64,000 bases of DNA from Phialophora verrucosa (GCA_002099365.1 MSED01000001.1:2914001-2978000), one strand, 5' to 3'. Shown: positions 21,655 to 33,071, counted from the stretch's first letter. Numbers and translations: made by a program. The notes: generated from the sequence alone by a model not told the origin.

Positions 21655-23085
21655 ATGGTCGCCGAGATAATCACCACGATCTCCCCAACCACCAACAAAC
21701 CAATCCTCACGCGGCACGGCCTCCCGCCGCAAGAAATCCTCCAACTCGGCACCACCGCCCAAGCCGCCTTCAAAGCGTTCCGCAAATCCCACGCCTCCCT
21801 CTCCAGCCGACAACAGATCATTTCAAAAGCACTAAAACTCCTGCTCGAAAAGCAAGATGTGCTCGCCCGTGAACTCACCGAACAAATGGGCCGGCCCATC
21901 GCGTACACGGCCAAAGAAATCACCACGGCCGTCAAACGAGCAGAGTACATGAATAGCATTGCGCCAGAGGTTCTGGAGCGAGACGCCACGATCCCCGGCC
22001 AAGCGGAGGAAGGGTTCAAACGATACGTCACGCGCAGAGACCCCGTCGGCGTGGTGCTCGTCATCTTCGCGTGGAACTACCCGTACCTGATCCTGGTGAA
22101 CAGCTTGATCCCCGCCCTGCTGGCGGGATGCAGCGTGATATTGAAACCGAGCCCCCAAACGCCGACGATCGTCGAACACGTCGTCGACTTCTTCACCCAG
22201 GCTGGCCTGCCGCGGGACGTGATCCAGTACCTGCACTGTGGGAACCCGCTAGATCTGAAGCCGCTGATCCAATCCGCAGACGTCAATCACATCTGCTTCA
22301 CCGGCAGTGTCGCGGCGGGGATTGCGATCCAGACGCTCGCCGCCACGCGGGTCTCCTGCTCGGTGGGGCTGGAGCTCGGAGGTAAAGACCCTGCGTACGT
22401 GCGGCAAGACGTGGACGTGGCGTGGGCGGCCGAGGAGATCGTCGACGGAGCGATCTTCAACTCCGGCCAGTCGTGCTGCGCGATCGAGCGCGTCTACGTC
22501 CACGAAGAGGTGTACGACGCGTTCGTCGACGCGGCGAGGACGGTCCTCGCGGGCTATCGGCTCGGCGATCCGCTGGACGAGACCACTCAGCTCGGACCCG
22601 TCGTTTCGCAGCGCGCGAAGGCAGAAATCAGTCGACAAGTCGCCGACGCGATTGCCAAAGGTGCAAAAGACGAGACTCCCCGCGTCGACTCCTTCGCTTC
22701 ACCTCGCGGGCCTAGCGAGGGGAACTGGGTCGCACCCACGCTGTTGACAAACGTCGACCACAGCATGTCGGTCATGCGCGACGAGACGTTCGGCCCCGTC
22801 ATCCCCGTGCAGAAGGTCGGCTCGGACGAGGAGGCCGTCGCGCTCATGAACGATAGTCAGTTCGGCCTCACCGCCTCGATCTGGACCAAGGACGTGGCCC
22901 GTGGGGAGGACTTGTGCGGTCAAGTCGAGGCCGGGACCGTGTTTGTCAACCGCGCCGATTATCCGAGCCCGGACCTCGCGTGGACGGGGTGGAAGGATTC
23001 AGGCAAAGGCGTGACCTTGAGCCGGGTCGGGTTTGAGCAGTTCGTCAGGGTTAAGAGTTATCATGTCAAGGAGTATCCGAAGTGA
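21655..23085 (+). CDS. NAD(P)-dependent aldehyde dehydrogenase
   Basis: Aldehyde dehydrogenase superfamily enzyme of 476 residues, normal for the family, oxidising an aldehyde to the acid. Key residues are visible: FAWNYP with the catalytic Asn (141), VILKPSPQTP for cofactor binding, FTGSVAAG, the general base in LELGGKDP (Glu240) and the nucleophile in FNSGQSCC (Cys274). The C-terminal DETFGPV and WTGWKDSGKG segments are also present. It is closest in feel to succinate-semialdehyde-type enzymes, but the substrate cannot be fixed. The start at 21655 (CACCATGG) fits a fungal start context and follows a pyrimidine-rich leader; an earlier in-frame start is unlikely. No intron. Confidence 0.92.
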   Translation: MVAEIITTISPTTNKPILTRHGLPPQEILQLGTTAQAAFKAFRKSHASLSSRQQIISKALKLLLEKQDVLARELTEQMGRPIAYTAKEITTAVKRAEYMNSIAPEVLERDATIPGQAEEGFKRYVTRRDPVGVVLVIFAWNYPYLILVNSLIPALLAGCSVILKPSPQTPTIVEHVVDFFTQAGLPRDVIQYLHCGNPLDLKPLIQSADVNHICFTGSVAAGIAIQTLAATRVSCSVGLELGGKDPAYVRQDVDVAWAAEEIVDGAIFNSGQSCCAIERVYVHEEVYDAFVDAARTVLAGYRLGDPLDETTQLGPVVSQRAKAEISRQVADAIAKGAKDETPRVDSFASPRGPSEGNWVAPTLLTNVDHSMSVMRDETFGPVIPVQKVGSDEEAVALMNDSQFGLTASIWTKDVARGEDLCGQVEAGTVFVNRADYPSPDLAWTGWKDSGKGVTLSRVGFEQFVRVKSYHVKEYPK

Positions 23086-24087
23086 GGATGGCATCATGCA
23101 CGACGTATGCGAAGGGGGGGTGTCTATCCCGCAACAGTCCTCATCTTCACGTCTGGGTATGGAGGAGATATCTGTCCCGCAGGGATACTTGAGCCTCAAA
23201 TGATTAAGGTGGAGGCATCTCTGCCGCAACCAATATCCGAACGAAGCCGATCAGACTTGTCTTTAACGAACCATGAACCATGAACATGAACCATGGATAT
23301 GCATGCGCGATGCAGAATGCAGAAATGTGGGATCTACAGTACGTTTTCGAACCTGCAAAATCGAGCGATAGCCCAACTGGTCGGTCAGTCTGTCTGTCAG
23401 CCAGTCAGTCAGTATGCGGCTTGTCTTCCTCGCTTCCTTCGGCGGCACGCAGCGTACACTTGCATACGCCTGCATACTGTAGAGTCCAAGAGAACCACGG
23501 CGACACCTGTTATCTAATACCTGGACCGGGACCACGTTACAGAATACGTTGGCTGTATGAGGCCCAAACAACATCATGACGCATACATAGTGCATAATGC
23601 ATACATACACCGGTGTTTCACGAGGATAGACACGTTAAGATACATGGCTATCATAGGTACGGACTATTCGTAGATCGAATGTATCATACGTACCGAGTAC
23701 AGAGTACATACATATGGAGTACACGTAATCTTACATTCTCCGCGCGTCCTCTCCTCGCGGGTAAGGAAGAAAGACATGCAAAGTACTCGTATGGACGGAG
23801 TACGTGATGAGAGTTCGTAAGAGCTTATGCCGAGACGTCAAAGTCAAGGCAATAATCGACTCGACTCGTCTTGTCTTGTCTTGTCTTATCTTTTGGGATG
23901 TGGCGTGTGTCCTTCGTAGGGACGCAGGTCTAAGCTCCTAGCCTTGGATCAATCGAGTACAGTACAGGACGGAGTACTCATATTCCGTTCTGTCGCACTA
24001 GTAAATTAAAAGTGGGTGTGGAGGGTAATGCCAGGCAAGACGAGGCGTCTGTATTCCGCCTTCTCATCCGTGAAAGCGCACCACGTT
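23086..24087. other. intergenic with repeated GGAGTAC-type words
   Basis: Convergent terminator region of the dehydrogenase and SYF1. It holds a CTTGT pentamer run (23866-23890) and several copies of the words CGGAGTAC, GGAGTAC or GAGTACA between about 23690 and 23980. No gene is seen. Confidence 0.6.
23866..23890. repeat. short (CTTGT)n microsatellite
   Basis: Four to five imperfect pentamer units in the gap between two convergent genes. Confidence 0.7.
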
Positions 24088-26673
24088 TCAATCATCATCG
24101 TCAATATCCACGTCGATGGCATCGGGATTTGCAGACGCAGCAACAGCCTTTGCTTTCCCGTTCGCTTGTTGTTCGTCTTGATCATCCCCTTGGCCCATCT
24201 TCGTTGTTGGCCTATTGCCCCCTTCTGGGCCCGTGCTCGCGGCGACGAACCCCACCGGGGCGCGAGCTTGCCTTTCCAACGCGGCCATCGCATCTGTGTC
24301 TCCGCCTTCCCCGTCTCTATGCGCTCCGGACCCGGCATTTGTGGCAGCGGCAGCCTGGCCCCTCGCAACAGCCTGGCTGGCAATGAACGCGACGTCCGTG
24401 TTGAACTGCGCGGCCACGCTCCTTTTGATGCGCAGCATCTCTTTGAACGTGTCTTCGTTCCCGTGCGCGACTTCGAATTTCTCCCACGTGTCCCAGAAGG
24501 ACTTGTCGACGCGGGGGTCCGCGTACTGAGACGCGTGCCCATAGATGGCGCGCACGCGGTCAATTTCGCCCAGCCGACGCTCCATCTCGGCGAACTTGAG
24601 ACACATGGCTTTGGCGTCCGCGTCGGGGAGAGCGGCAATGGCGCGCTCGTAGATTGGTCGCGTGGACGTGAGGCCGAAGTTCGTGGCCGACTTGGTGATG
24701 TAGAATTCAAACATGGGGAGGCGGTCTTCGTCTGACACGGCGCGAGTGGCGCGCTCGTAGATACGCATGGCTGACCTGGCAAGCCCACGCTCTTCTTCCA
24801 GATTGCCGTACATCAGATAAATGGGCTTGGCGAATTGCGCGGGCACGTTTTCCACGGCTTGCTCGAAGAGGTCCCTTAGGCGCTCGAGCGCGATTTTGCG
24901 ACTCACGGCTTTCGTCAGGTACAGGTTCCAAAGTTCAAAGGCGACCGGGTAGGTAAAGACGTCGAGGCCGCGTTCGTAGACCTTGAAGGATTCCTCGAAG
25001 TAGCCGTGTTCCTCCAGGAGGTTGGCGTAGTTGACCACCGTTTGGGGCGTGGCAATGCGGAGTTCGAAGATGCGGTCGTACACGGCGCGAGTTTCGTCCA
25101 GTGAGCCGACAGACTCGACCAGGTCCACGTAGAAGGACCAGACTTTCCAGGACTTGTGAACTCGTTGCTGCGGCGAGAGGGTCTCATCGAAGTAGTCAAC
25201 CGTACTTCTTTTGGGCGCCTTTGTTGCCGTGGCCATGACTTTCAGCGCGTTGTCGAAGTTCTCGTTGCGGAGTTCCATTTCGGCCCAGCCGACCCACGTG
25301 TCGGCCAGTTCTGCCACGGATTTGTAGGGCACTTTGACTGCTTTGTCGAGAATGATCCGCGCGGTGTCGAGGTCGCCGTTTTCTTCGTAGAATTTGGCGT
25401 AGTTGAGCCAGAGCTCATGAAACTTGCCCACGGCTCTCTTCGGCTGGATTGCTGCGATGGCGTCGGCGTAGGTTTGGACGACTTCCTGCTTGTTGTCGTT
25501 CCATAAGGCCACTCGCTTCTCCCATTCGACCACGTTGTTCGGGTTTTGACGTAGGAGGACGTCATTGACCAGGAATGGTCGGCGGTCCATGAGGTGCTCG
25601 AAGCGCATCATTTTCAGGTCTAGGTCAAAGTCTTTGTCTGCGTCGACCACGCCCTTCGCGGCTCGGGTCGATGCGGCGTCCATGAGCGTGGATAAGATTG
25701 ACTCCTCAAACTCGACATAGGCGTCAAAGATCATTGTGAAATCCCGAACAGTCATGACGGTAGTAATTCCCTCCTCGAACACATCTCTTGCCCTTTCAAA
25801 GTCTCCCCGGGTGATCCAGTAGGTTGCCAATCCTGCCCAGAGCTTGCCTCTTTGGTCCGCAAATCGTTCGATGCCACTCCTGATGATGGTATCGGGGTCG
25901 ATGCCAGATACCGAGCTGTCACCGATTTCTCTGGCCTTGTTCACCATGAGCTCAACCATCTCACTCCACAGCTGAAAATCGCTTTTTATGTGCTTTGACT
26001 TGAACTTCGGATTGTCCAAAATCTGCATATATCTCTTGACGGCCTCCAGGTAGTGTCCCGTCTCAATCAACAGATCGATATAATCTTCCATGTCCTCGGG
26101 ATGTATTTGGACATATCGGGCCCATATCTTTACAGCAGTGTCGCCACCCACTGAATTGGCGAAAGATTTGTACAGCTTCCATATCCTGTTGTGCTGAGTG
26201 ACTGGTAGGGCTCGCAGCGCTCTGTCGAAGGTCCTTCGAGTCCTAGTGACATAAGGCTGTCGCAAGAGAAATGTGAGGTACATCTCCCAGATGACCGGCA
26301 TTTTGTTCAACAAGATCAGTGCTCTTGCGAACAGAGCATTGACCTTGTTGTACTCAGCCTTGTATCGGACTGGGTTTTTCTTTTTCAAGTGCTTGACCCG
26401 GAACTCCAGGTACATCTTCCAGAGCTTGTAGGACCGCGGTAACTGTATGCATGCCCTCTCTTGTACGAACGCCTGCTCGTGGATCGTGCCATTGCGCATT
26501 TTGAAGTCGATGTAAGTGAGCCATGGTCGAATGCTGGAGGGATTGCGGAGGATGTCCTGTTCGTAGATAGCATCCTCGTTCGCAATGAGATACAGGTCGG
26601 GCTTCTTCGCGGTTTGGGGGGATACCATGGTGAGGGTTGAATTGCCATGCGGCTGACGCACAATACCAGGCAT
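24088..26673 (-). CDS. SYF1: pre-mRNA-splicing factor SYF1 (HAT-repeat protein)
   Basis: Component of the NineTeen/Prp19 complex of the spliceosome, nuclear. 861 residues in one exon, matching SYF1/XAB2 length. It consists of HAT repeats almost throughout, with typical W-x2-Y and E-R-A-R spaced residues (for example RSYKLWKMYLEFRVKHL, RDVFEEGITTVMTVRDF, ARIILDKAVKVPYKSVAELA). The N-terminal segment ANEDAIYEQDILRNPSSIRP matches the conserved start of the family. The C-terminal about 80 residues are low-complexity and acidic. The start could be the Met at residue 1 or at 16. The gene is convergent with the dehydrogenase. Confidence 0.95.
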   Translation of the reverse strand: MPGIVRQPHGNSTLTMVSPQTAKKPDLYLIANEDAIYEQDILRNPSSIRPWLTYIDFKMRNGTIHEQAFVQERACIQLPRSYKLWKMYLEFRVKHLKKKNPVRYKAEYNKVNALFARALILLNKMPVIWEMYLTFLLRQPYVTRTRRTFDRALRALPVTQHNRIWKLYKSFANSVGGDTAVKIWARYVQIHPEDMEDYIDLLIETGHYLEAVKRYMQILDNPKFKSKHIKSDFQLWSEMVELMVNKAREIGDSSVSGIDPDTIIRSGIERFADQRGKLWAGLATYWITRGDFERARDVFEEGITTVMTVRDFTMIFDAYVEFEESILSTLMDAASTRAAKGVVDADKDFDLDLKMMRFEHLMDRRPFLVNDVLLRQNPNNVVEWEKRVALWNDNKQEVVQTYADAIAAIQPKRAVGKFHELWLNYAKFYEENGDLDTARIILDKAVKVPYKSVAELADTWVGWAEMELRNENFDNALKVMATATKAPKRSTVDYFDETLSPQQRVHKSWKVWSFYVDLVESVGSLDETRAVYDRIFELRIATPQTVVNYANLLEEHGYFEESFKVYERGLDVFTYPVAFELWNLYLTKAVSRKIALERLRDLFEQAVENVPAQFAKPIYLMYGNLEEERGLARSAMRIYERATRAVSDEDRLPMFEFYITKSATNFGLTSTRPIYERAIAALPDADAKAMCLKFAEMERRLGEIDRVRAIYGHASQYADPRVDKSFWDTWEKFEVAHGNEDTFKEMLRIKRSVAAQFNTDVAFIASQAVARGQAAAATNAGSGAHRDGEGGDTDAMAALERQARAPVGFVAASTGPEGGNRPTTKMGQGDDQDEQQANGKAKAVAASANPDAIDVDIDDDD

Positions 26674-27126
26674 GGCGCGACGCGGATTGTATCGAAGTTC
26701 TCGTCACAGCTTCACGCCCAAGAAAATGCAGACAACTTCGACTTGTCGCGGCGGGCTTCGGACTGTAGTTCTTCCGCTCCGGCTTGGCATTCCGTCAACG
26801 AGCTCGAGGTGTCGCTTCTTCTTTCTCATTGTCTTCAAACCCCCATGGAGTTTTGTACCTGCGAGCGTCTGCAATATATGCTGCCCGACGCTCGAAGGAC
26901 CTCCTTCTTCCACCACGGACTACAAAACACGCAACAGGTCTACTGGGCACAACGATTGTGAAGCCTCGCGGAACAAACACACTTTCTCTAACAATCATAT
27001 TGTTGTTGGGCCTATACCAACGTCCCAATTTCTCAGGAAATTGACCGGAACTCGTCCTATATATCATCTCTCGCTCTCTCCTCGCGCGGGAAAGACACGA
27101 GGTCAGTTGAGTCTTGACCGCAAAGC
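26674..27126. other. intergenic, SYF1 promoter
   Basis: Lies between the SYF1 start and the end of the SnoaL-like gene. Several overlapping plus frames here show no family features. Confidence 0.5.
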
Positions 27127-27841
27127 CTATGTCACATGTTTATTATGCGGCTCATTCAGCCCTATCGAGTCTCCCAGTGTCCAGATCATCTCCAAGGTAA
27201 GGTTAGTGTACTTCCAGATATCTCCAGATTCACTTCGCACTCTCCTGAAAGAGGAATAATAATACCCTCCTTCCATGAAATGCTCAGACAAATCATGCTC
27301 GCTTCTGCCGTGCGTGGCGAAGCAAGTATACCGGGCATGAGCGACATCATCAGAGTCGAAGAAAACTGTGAAGTTGGTGGCGATGTGCTGTCATCGATCG
27401 GGTCAGAGTGCGTGAGAACGTTGAAAGTACACAGATACATACCAGCATGCGCTTGAACCGCGACTCTGCAGTCATGCCGAATTTTGCGAGCCCTTCTCTG
27501 CCGCGATGCGTACCAAACGGGTACGTGACTATGCAGTCTTCGGTGAACAGATCCGCCCAGTCTTCTGCAACTTTCAAGTCCATCATGGTCGAGTCCAGGG
27601 TGTACGCATACGTGTTGCACAGGTCGACTATGCGTTGTCGCTCGTACATGTATAGCGTCTTGTCTTGAGGGGTCTTTTGAACCGCCAAAGGAGAGTATTC
27701 TTGCTCGGAGACTCCGTTGGACTTGCTCGATGTCCTCTCGATACGCTTGGGATCGAAGTATTTCCTCTGACGATCGAGTGACCGGGGGTAGGAGAGTGGG
27801 TGGTCCACCAAGGATAGTGCAGGAATCGATATGGAACCCAT
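27127..27841 (-). CDS. SnoaL-like (NTF2-fold) protein
   Basis: 219 residues. Exons on the minus strand are 27841-27443 and 27387-27127, with a 55-base intron. After a proline- and lysine-rich N-terminus, residues from about 70 match the SnoaL-like/NTF2 fold: RIVDLCNTYAYTLDS, EDWADLFTEDCIVTYPFG, HRGREGLAKFG, then, in the second exon, ATNFTVFFDSDDVAHARYT and GGYYYSSFRRV. Proteins of this fold act as polyketide cyclases, dehydratases or isomerases, or simply bind ligands. The intron restores the fold in phase. It is divergent from a sugar porter across about 700 bases, so the two may be co-regulated. No precise function can be given. Confidence 0.82.
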
Positions 27842-28536
27842 TAGTGATATCACAAAATTGCAGAGCCCGTATTGCGATGCTCCCAATTGACAGCAGGAGA
27901 GAGCCTCGGATTTATGAAGGCGTCGTCGAGACCTCAACTCGAGCGCCTCCACGATAACTAGAAGGGCTGGCAAAGCTCAATGCAGATTCGTTAACGGTAC
28001 AGCTGAGACTGCATTACACCCGCCGCAAGCTCGGAAACGCGCCACAGAGAAAGGACAGATAGTGCGGTGGCCCAAGCTATCCTACTGGACGATGCTCCAA
28101 AGTGAGTTTGGCTTAACTGTGGGGTCCCCATAGGCTACGGTACTACTCGTACTTGTTGAAGTGGGAGCTGAGAGGAATTGAGACAAAAGAATTTGCAAAC
28201 GTCGATGCCACGAGACCACAGCTACGTCGATCAGCCAGGCGTCCATACACCTGTCTCGCCATCCATGATTGCGGAGTCCCCACACTCGTCGTGATGGAGG
28301 GGATCTAGCTCCAGGCGGAGGCATCCATGGGGCCTGTATCCTAACCGACCCTCTTGAGGTGGGTTAAACTTGCTGGGACAGCAACGGCAAGGACGCTACG
28401 GGCAGGACGTCAAGTACCTTGGTTCCGACACATTCCCTCCGTGTGTGGATTATAAAGAGCTATATCTTCACCGAAAACACCACGACGTGAACGTTACGCC
28501 CAAACAATTCCTCACAAACAACAATCTGCTGGGACC
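27842..28536. promoter_or_regulatory. divergent promoter, SnoaL-like and sugar porter
   Basis: About 700 bases between two divergent starts with no gene of its own. A small minus frame at 28082-28324 has no features. Co-regulation of the flanking genes is an inference from the layout. Confidence 0.45.
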
Positions 28537-30451
28537 ATGGCAATCGCGGAGAAACCATACCTGGGTCTGCAAGGCCAACCTCTTTCTTGGGCTATTACGT
28601 TGTGCGCAGGCAGTGCCTTCCTCCTCTTTGGCTATGATCAAGGGGTCCTGGGTTCCATTATCTCTGGCTCTGATTTTCTCGGGGCATTGAACATCGCCCG
28701 GGATGATCCTGACACATTGTCGACGGTGGTTTCCATATACGATATCGGGGTGAGTCCACTGGAATCCCGGTCCAGTGTTCATTACCAGAGCTCTCTAGGG
28801 CATTATGACCTCGATACTAACAAGGTCAGAACATGATTGGGTGTCTTGCTGCAGCGATCTGGGGCGGTAGACTTGGACGCCGAGCAGCTATTACTTTCGG
28901 ATGCATCGTCACTATTATCGGGGCGGCACTCCAGGCATCGAGCTATTCCGTTGCACAAATGATTGTCGCTCGTATCATCACTGGTATTGGGAACGGAGTC
29001 AACACGGCCATTGTTCCGACCTGGGTCGCAGAGACAGCCAAAAGCGAACACCGCGGAAAGCTCATCGCTACTCAACTAGCAACTGCTATCCTTGGCATTG
29101 TCGTAAGTCTTTTTCTCTTTGCACGACTCTCATCCCATGCGGTGGCAAGATGGACGCATGCTGACGGAGATTTGCAGATTGCATATTGGGTGAACTACGG
29201 TTTCTTCCATCTACACGGCCAGATCGTTTGGCGGTTCCCCATCGCATTCCAGATTATCTTCGTGTTGTTCACGCTGGCCACGCTCCCCTTTTTGCCAGAG
29301 AGTCCTCGCTATCTATACTTCAAGGATCGCACCGAAGAGGGCACCGCCGTCCTTGCAGCTCTGAAAGCTCAGCCAGTGGGGAGCCCTGTCGTGCAAGCCG
29401 AGGCGGCGGAGATTTTGGCCGCAATCGAGATGGAGAACAGTCTGGGAAAGCCCAGTATCAAGGACATCCTCCTCAACCGGTCTGGGGATCAGATCTTTAA
29501 GAGGTTGGCACTGGTCGTGGTCATTCAGATCTTGCAAGAGATGACAGGGGTGAGTCCATCCATTGGTCCCATCCACCTCCTGCTAACTGAAGGAAGACAC
29601 AAATCGTTGTCTACTACAGCTCTTCGATATTCATCTCTTTAGGTATCGAAAATCGTCTAGCCCTTATCCTCGGCGGGGTCGTCTCCATCGCTTTCTTTCT
29701 AGGCTCCATCCTCGGAGTTTTCCTAATCGACAGGATTGGCCGCAAGAAACTACTGATCTCTGGCACCATTCCGATGTTTGTCCTTTACATTGTCTACATG
29801 CTCATGGTCAAGAACGGCGGAAGGGCTCAGCTATGGGTTGCATTCGGCGCCACATGCGCCATCATGTTTGCGTTCGGCTGGAGCTGGCTTTCAACGTAAG
29901 CTTCGCGATGAGCTTTCCTTGTATTTCCCTGCTGACGGTCGTTCTAGGGCCTGGGTCTACGGTCCGGAACTCGTTCCCGTGCGATACCGGCATATTGGCG
30001 GTGCCCTGAACGGTATGGGCTCTGGGAGAGTTGCTCGCTGTGTGCTGACTTGTTCGATGTAGCATTTTCAAACTGGACCTTCGCATTCGTCACAGGTGAG
30101 TTCTCGCTACGGCAATTAGACGGGCCGCTGCTTACACCTCTCCAGTCAAGATCGCTCCGATCGGAATCGCCAACCTCGGGTGGAAATTCTACATCATCTT
30201 TGTTGTCATGTGTTTTATCCAGTTGCCTATTGGTTCGTATTCTGCCGGTGATCCGTCAATGAACTCAGCTGATCCTATTAGTGTGGCTCTTCTATCCCGA
30301 AACAAACGGACTGTCCCTCGAGGAGATTGACAGAATATTCGTAAAGGGCGGCGAGGCGACTGAAGTGCTTGCCGAAGCCAGCGAGAAGCGACACCAGCTA
30401 GAAGCGAAGGGTACGGGGTACACGCACGAGGAGGTGTCGACGCTGGCATGA
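28537..30451 (+). CDS. MFS sugar porter
   Basis: Twelve-span sugar/H+ symporter of the fungal sugar porter family, 503 residues, plasma membrane. Eight exons: 28537-28749, 28830-29102, 29178-29549, 29597-29895, 29948-30012, 30063-30095, 30146-30232 and 30282-30451; every junction keeps the frame. Family marks are present: FLLFGYDQGVLG in helix 1, WGGRLGRR in loop 2-3, LPESPRYLYFKDR after helix 6, IDRIGRKKLL in loop 8-9 and FYPETNGLSLEEID after helix 12. The 33-base exon 6 is small. It sits next to a Zn(2)-Cys(6) regulator in the same orientation, a common pairing for sugar or aromatic-acid uptake. The substrate is not deducible. Confidence 0.92.
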
Positions 30452-30971
30452 AGCTTTGTGCTGTCCGAAGTGCCAGAAGAAGCAACAGATTGCAAGACGG
30501 GTTCGGGATTCGAGGTGCCAATTTTTGATTCCACTCGCCACCAGTCCATCATGAGCACGTTCAGGAAGTGTCTTAGTCTAGGCCTCCACCAGATTCAACA
30601 GTCAATATTTAAGTGGCCTTGTGGGCATACTTCGCCTCTAAGTAGATCATCTAATGCCAGGGACATTAGGTTTGCTCTAGTGCTCGCTACCCCATGGACT
30701 GGGGGCAGTAAGCGCCAATGGCCCCGATTCTGGGAATCGCCTGAGCACCCACAACTGGGGAAGCCGAGGGCCTAGAAGTTAGAATGGCCTCTTAAAGCCC
30801 GACATTCGCAACTTGCCTCCATTTTCTCCCTTTTTGGCTCTCAGCTTGGGACTGGCAGCCAATATAAGGATGAGCTGCCAGAGAGGCGCAACTAGACTCA
30901 AGACAACAAGCGTCCATGGACATGGCTCATCAGGCACGATTTTGCTCTCTGAGACTGTCACCTGTTAATGG
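30452..30971. other. intergenic, sugar porter to regulator
   Basis: About 500 bases in tandem orientation, no gene supported. Confidence 0.5.
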
Positions 30972-33071
30972 ATGAGTTCACACTGCCACAAAATGTCCAG
31001 CAACTCGGCAAATCTCAACTGCAAACGAATGCACGGATCGCCGTCGGCGTTGACAAGCGTGAAGCCGCTGTCAAGGAAGCGAATCAGGTCAGAGCAAGCC
31101 TGTAATCATTGCAGAGCGCTGCGAAGAAAGTGCGACGCTCGCAGCCCATGCGGAGCGTGTCGGGATGAGAACCTCCAATGCGCCTACGAAGGCGTCGCTC
31201 ACCCCTCGGAGCGCTTGACTCTTGCCAAAGCTGTCAAGCGGATTGCGCATCTCGAGGAGCGGCTGCGTCTCTACGAAGGGTCAGGATCCGCCACGGATGG
31301 AGATGGCACCGCCTTGCTCTACAGCACCGAGGTCCTCACCGCAACCACTAAGCCGGACGACGATCTGGTCCGGGCGTTGCGAGGTATCAACCAGCTGAGG
31401 GGCGCGCCCAGACATCCTGAATTCTATGGCGGTTCTTCGGTCAATGTCACGATCGAGGCTGTGCAGACGTCCGAGGCAGACGCAGAGGCGACAGAGGATC
31501 ATGACGACCATGGGGCTGGAAGCAACACGACAGACATCTATTCTCCCGAGAACAGGGCCCAATTGTGGTTGGGCAGTGGCTCGGCGGCGTTGTCCTTTGG
31601 CAAAGCGTCTGGGGCCCTCCTGCCGCCCGAGTCGGTCGCGAATGAGTATGTGCATCGGTACTTTCAGACCGCTCACCGCATCTTCCCCATCCTTAACCGC
31701 AAGCTGCTCGTCAACTCGTGCGCGGACTACTGGAATGGCTTGCCCACGGAGGGGAAAGGGTACGAGTACTGGACCGCAGTCATGTACATGGTCATTGCGC
31801 TCGGCCACCAATACAGCCTGGTCGATCCGGACGACGACGTCCGGGCGAGAGCCATTGCCTCGCCGCAGCACGGGGAGGCCTGTTTCCAGCTGGCCAAGTC
31901 GACGCTGAGTGATGTGCCGTTCATGGGGGGCGACATCTCTGCCGTCAACAGCATGCTACTGGCGTTTCTGTGGCTGAGCAACGAGCATCGACTGCATGAA
32001 GCGTACACCGTGCTGGGTGTGGCCTCGCGGATCGGCTACGGGATCGGGCTCCACAGAGACTTGACGTTCGATCCGAAGCAGACGGAACAGACACCCCACA
32101 TCATCGGGTGGTGCTCATCTTTCTGGTGCATGTTCACGTACGAAAGAGAGATGGTGGCGTTCCTGGGCCGCCCCTGTGCTGTCGAACCGGGCGAAGTGGA
32201 CATCAAGGCGTTCAACCTGGAGACCTCGCCCGTAGACCTCCAGTACGTGGAGCGGATGCGTCAGTTCGCGTACGTGACATGGGACGCTTATAACCACGTC
32301 TACTCTCTTTCGTTCCGACACGCGAGTGTGGCCGAACGGGGCAACGCGCTGCGAAAGGCTGACCGGGCCTTTGAAAGCTGGTTCGCCAGCTGGTTCCACG
32401 ATTGCACATGGGCGAAGGAACCACACGGGCTGGTGGCGCGGCTCCGCTTCCTTCACATGCGATTACTCTTGTACCGCGTCTTCCTAAACCTGGTGGTGCA
32501 AAAGAGCCGGAAGAAGGAGGCCGTCTCGGAGGACCTGCAAGATCTGGCGGCCACCTGCATCCACGTCGCCGCCGACATCGTTACCCTGACGGTCAAGTCG
32601 GTCCACGTGGGCATGCGGACCAGCGGGACCCTCCAGGGCGCGCTCTTCCACGCCATGGCATATCTCTGGAACGCACTCGTGACTCTCCTGCTGTTCGCGA
32701 GCTCGCAGTCTGCCCAGCTCCGCCTGGGCCCCAGTCTGGGCAACAAACCGATCAACATCATCGAGGAGGTCAGGAACGCCATGGCCGTCTTCGACTGCTA
32801 CAAAGAAGCCGTTGGCTTTGCCCGGACGGCCGCCCAGAAGATCGAAGCCCTCTTGGCCAAGATTGTACAGCAGAACGAGAAGAGCGACGACGCTACTGTT
32901 CCAGGCCAGTCGGGGGCGGGGGCGGGGGTTCTGCCTTCCACGTCGCCGGCTTCGCTGCTGGACTGGCCTTCCGGTCTGGGGATGGACTTTCCGGATTTTG
33001 ACGCCTCGTTCAATGATTTCCAGACATTCTTCAATGTCGATCTTGACGCGCCACATATGGAGAACGAATAA
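30972..33071 (+). CDS. Zn(2)-Cys(6) transcription factor
   Basis: Nuclear regulator of 699 residues, intronless. The binuclear zinc cluster uses Cys44, 47, 54, 60, 63 and 70 (spacing C-x2-C-x6-C-x5-C-x2-C-x6-C) and is flanked by basic residues. A short coiled linker follows (KRIAHLEERLRLYEG). Residues about 220-480 match the fungal-specific regulatory domain, with YVHRYFQTAHRIFPILNRKL, GVASRIGYGIGLHRDL and WWCS-like segments. The C-terminus is rich in Phe and Asp (MDFPDFDASFNDFQTFF) and looks like an activation region. It is immediately downstream of a sugar porter and probably controls it or nearby catabolic genes; this is inferred from adjacency. Confidence 0.92.
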   Translation: MSSHCHKMSSNSANLNCKRMHGSPSALTSVKPLSRKRIRSEQACNHCRALRRKCDARSPCGACRDENLQCAYEGVAHPSERLTLAKAVKRIAHLEERLRLYEGSGSATDGDGTALLYSTEVLTATTKPDDDLVRALRGINQLRGAPRHPEFYGGSSVNVTIEAVQTSEADAEATEDHDDHGAGSNTTDIYSPENRAQLWLGSGSAALSFGKASGALLPPESVANEYVHRYFQTAHRIFPILNRKLLVNSCADYWNGLPTEGKGYEYWTAVMYMVIALGHQYSLVDPDDDVRARAIASPQHGEACFQLAKSTLSDVPFMGGDISAVNSMLLAFLWLSNEHRLHEAYTVLGVASRIGYGIGLHRDLTFDPKQTEQTPHIIGWCSSFWCMFTYEREMVAFLGRPCAVEPGEVDIKAFNLETSPVDLQYVERMRQFAYVTWDAYNHVYSLSFRHASVAERGNALRKADRAFESWFASWFHDCTWAKEPHGLVARLRFLHMRLLLYRVFLNLVVQKSRKKEAVSEDLQDLAATCIHVAADIVTLTVKSVHVGMRTSGTLQGALFHAMAYLWNALVTLLLFASSQSAQLRLGPSLGNKPINIIEEVRNAMAVFDCYKEAVGFARTAAQKIEALLAKIVQQNEKSDDATVPGQSGAGAGVLPSTSPASLLDWPSGLGMDFPDFDASFNDFQTFFNVDLDAPHMENE

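Noticed and set aside
22071..22747. Long frames on both strands inside the aldehyde dehydrogenase
   Set aside because: Shadows of the GC-rich coding sequence; the dehydrogenase frame explains the region.
24006..24788. 260-codon minus frame inside SYF1
   Set aside because: Overlaps SYF1 in another frame; Arg/Ser/Pro-rich shadow translation.
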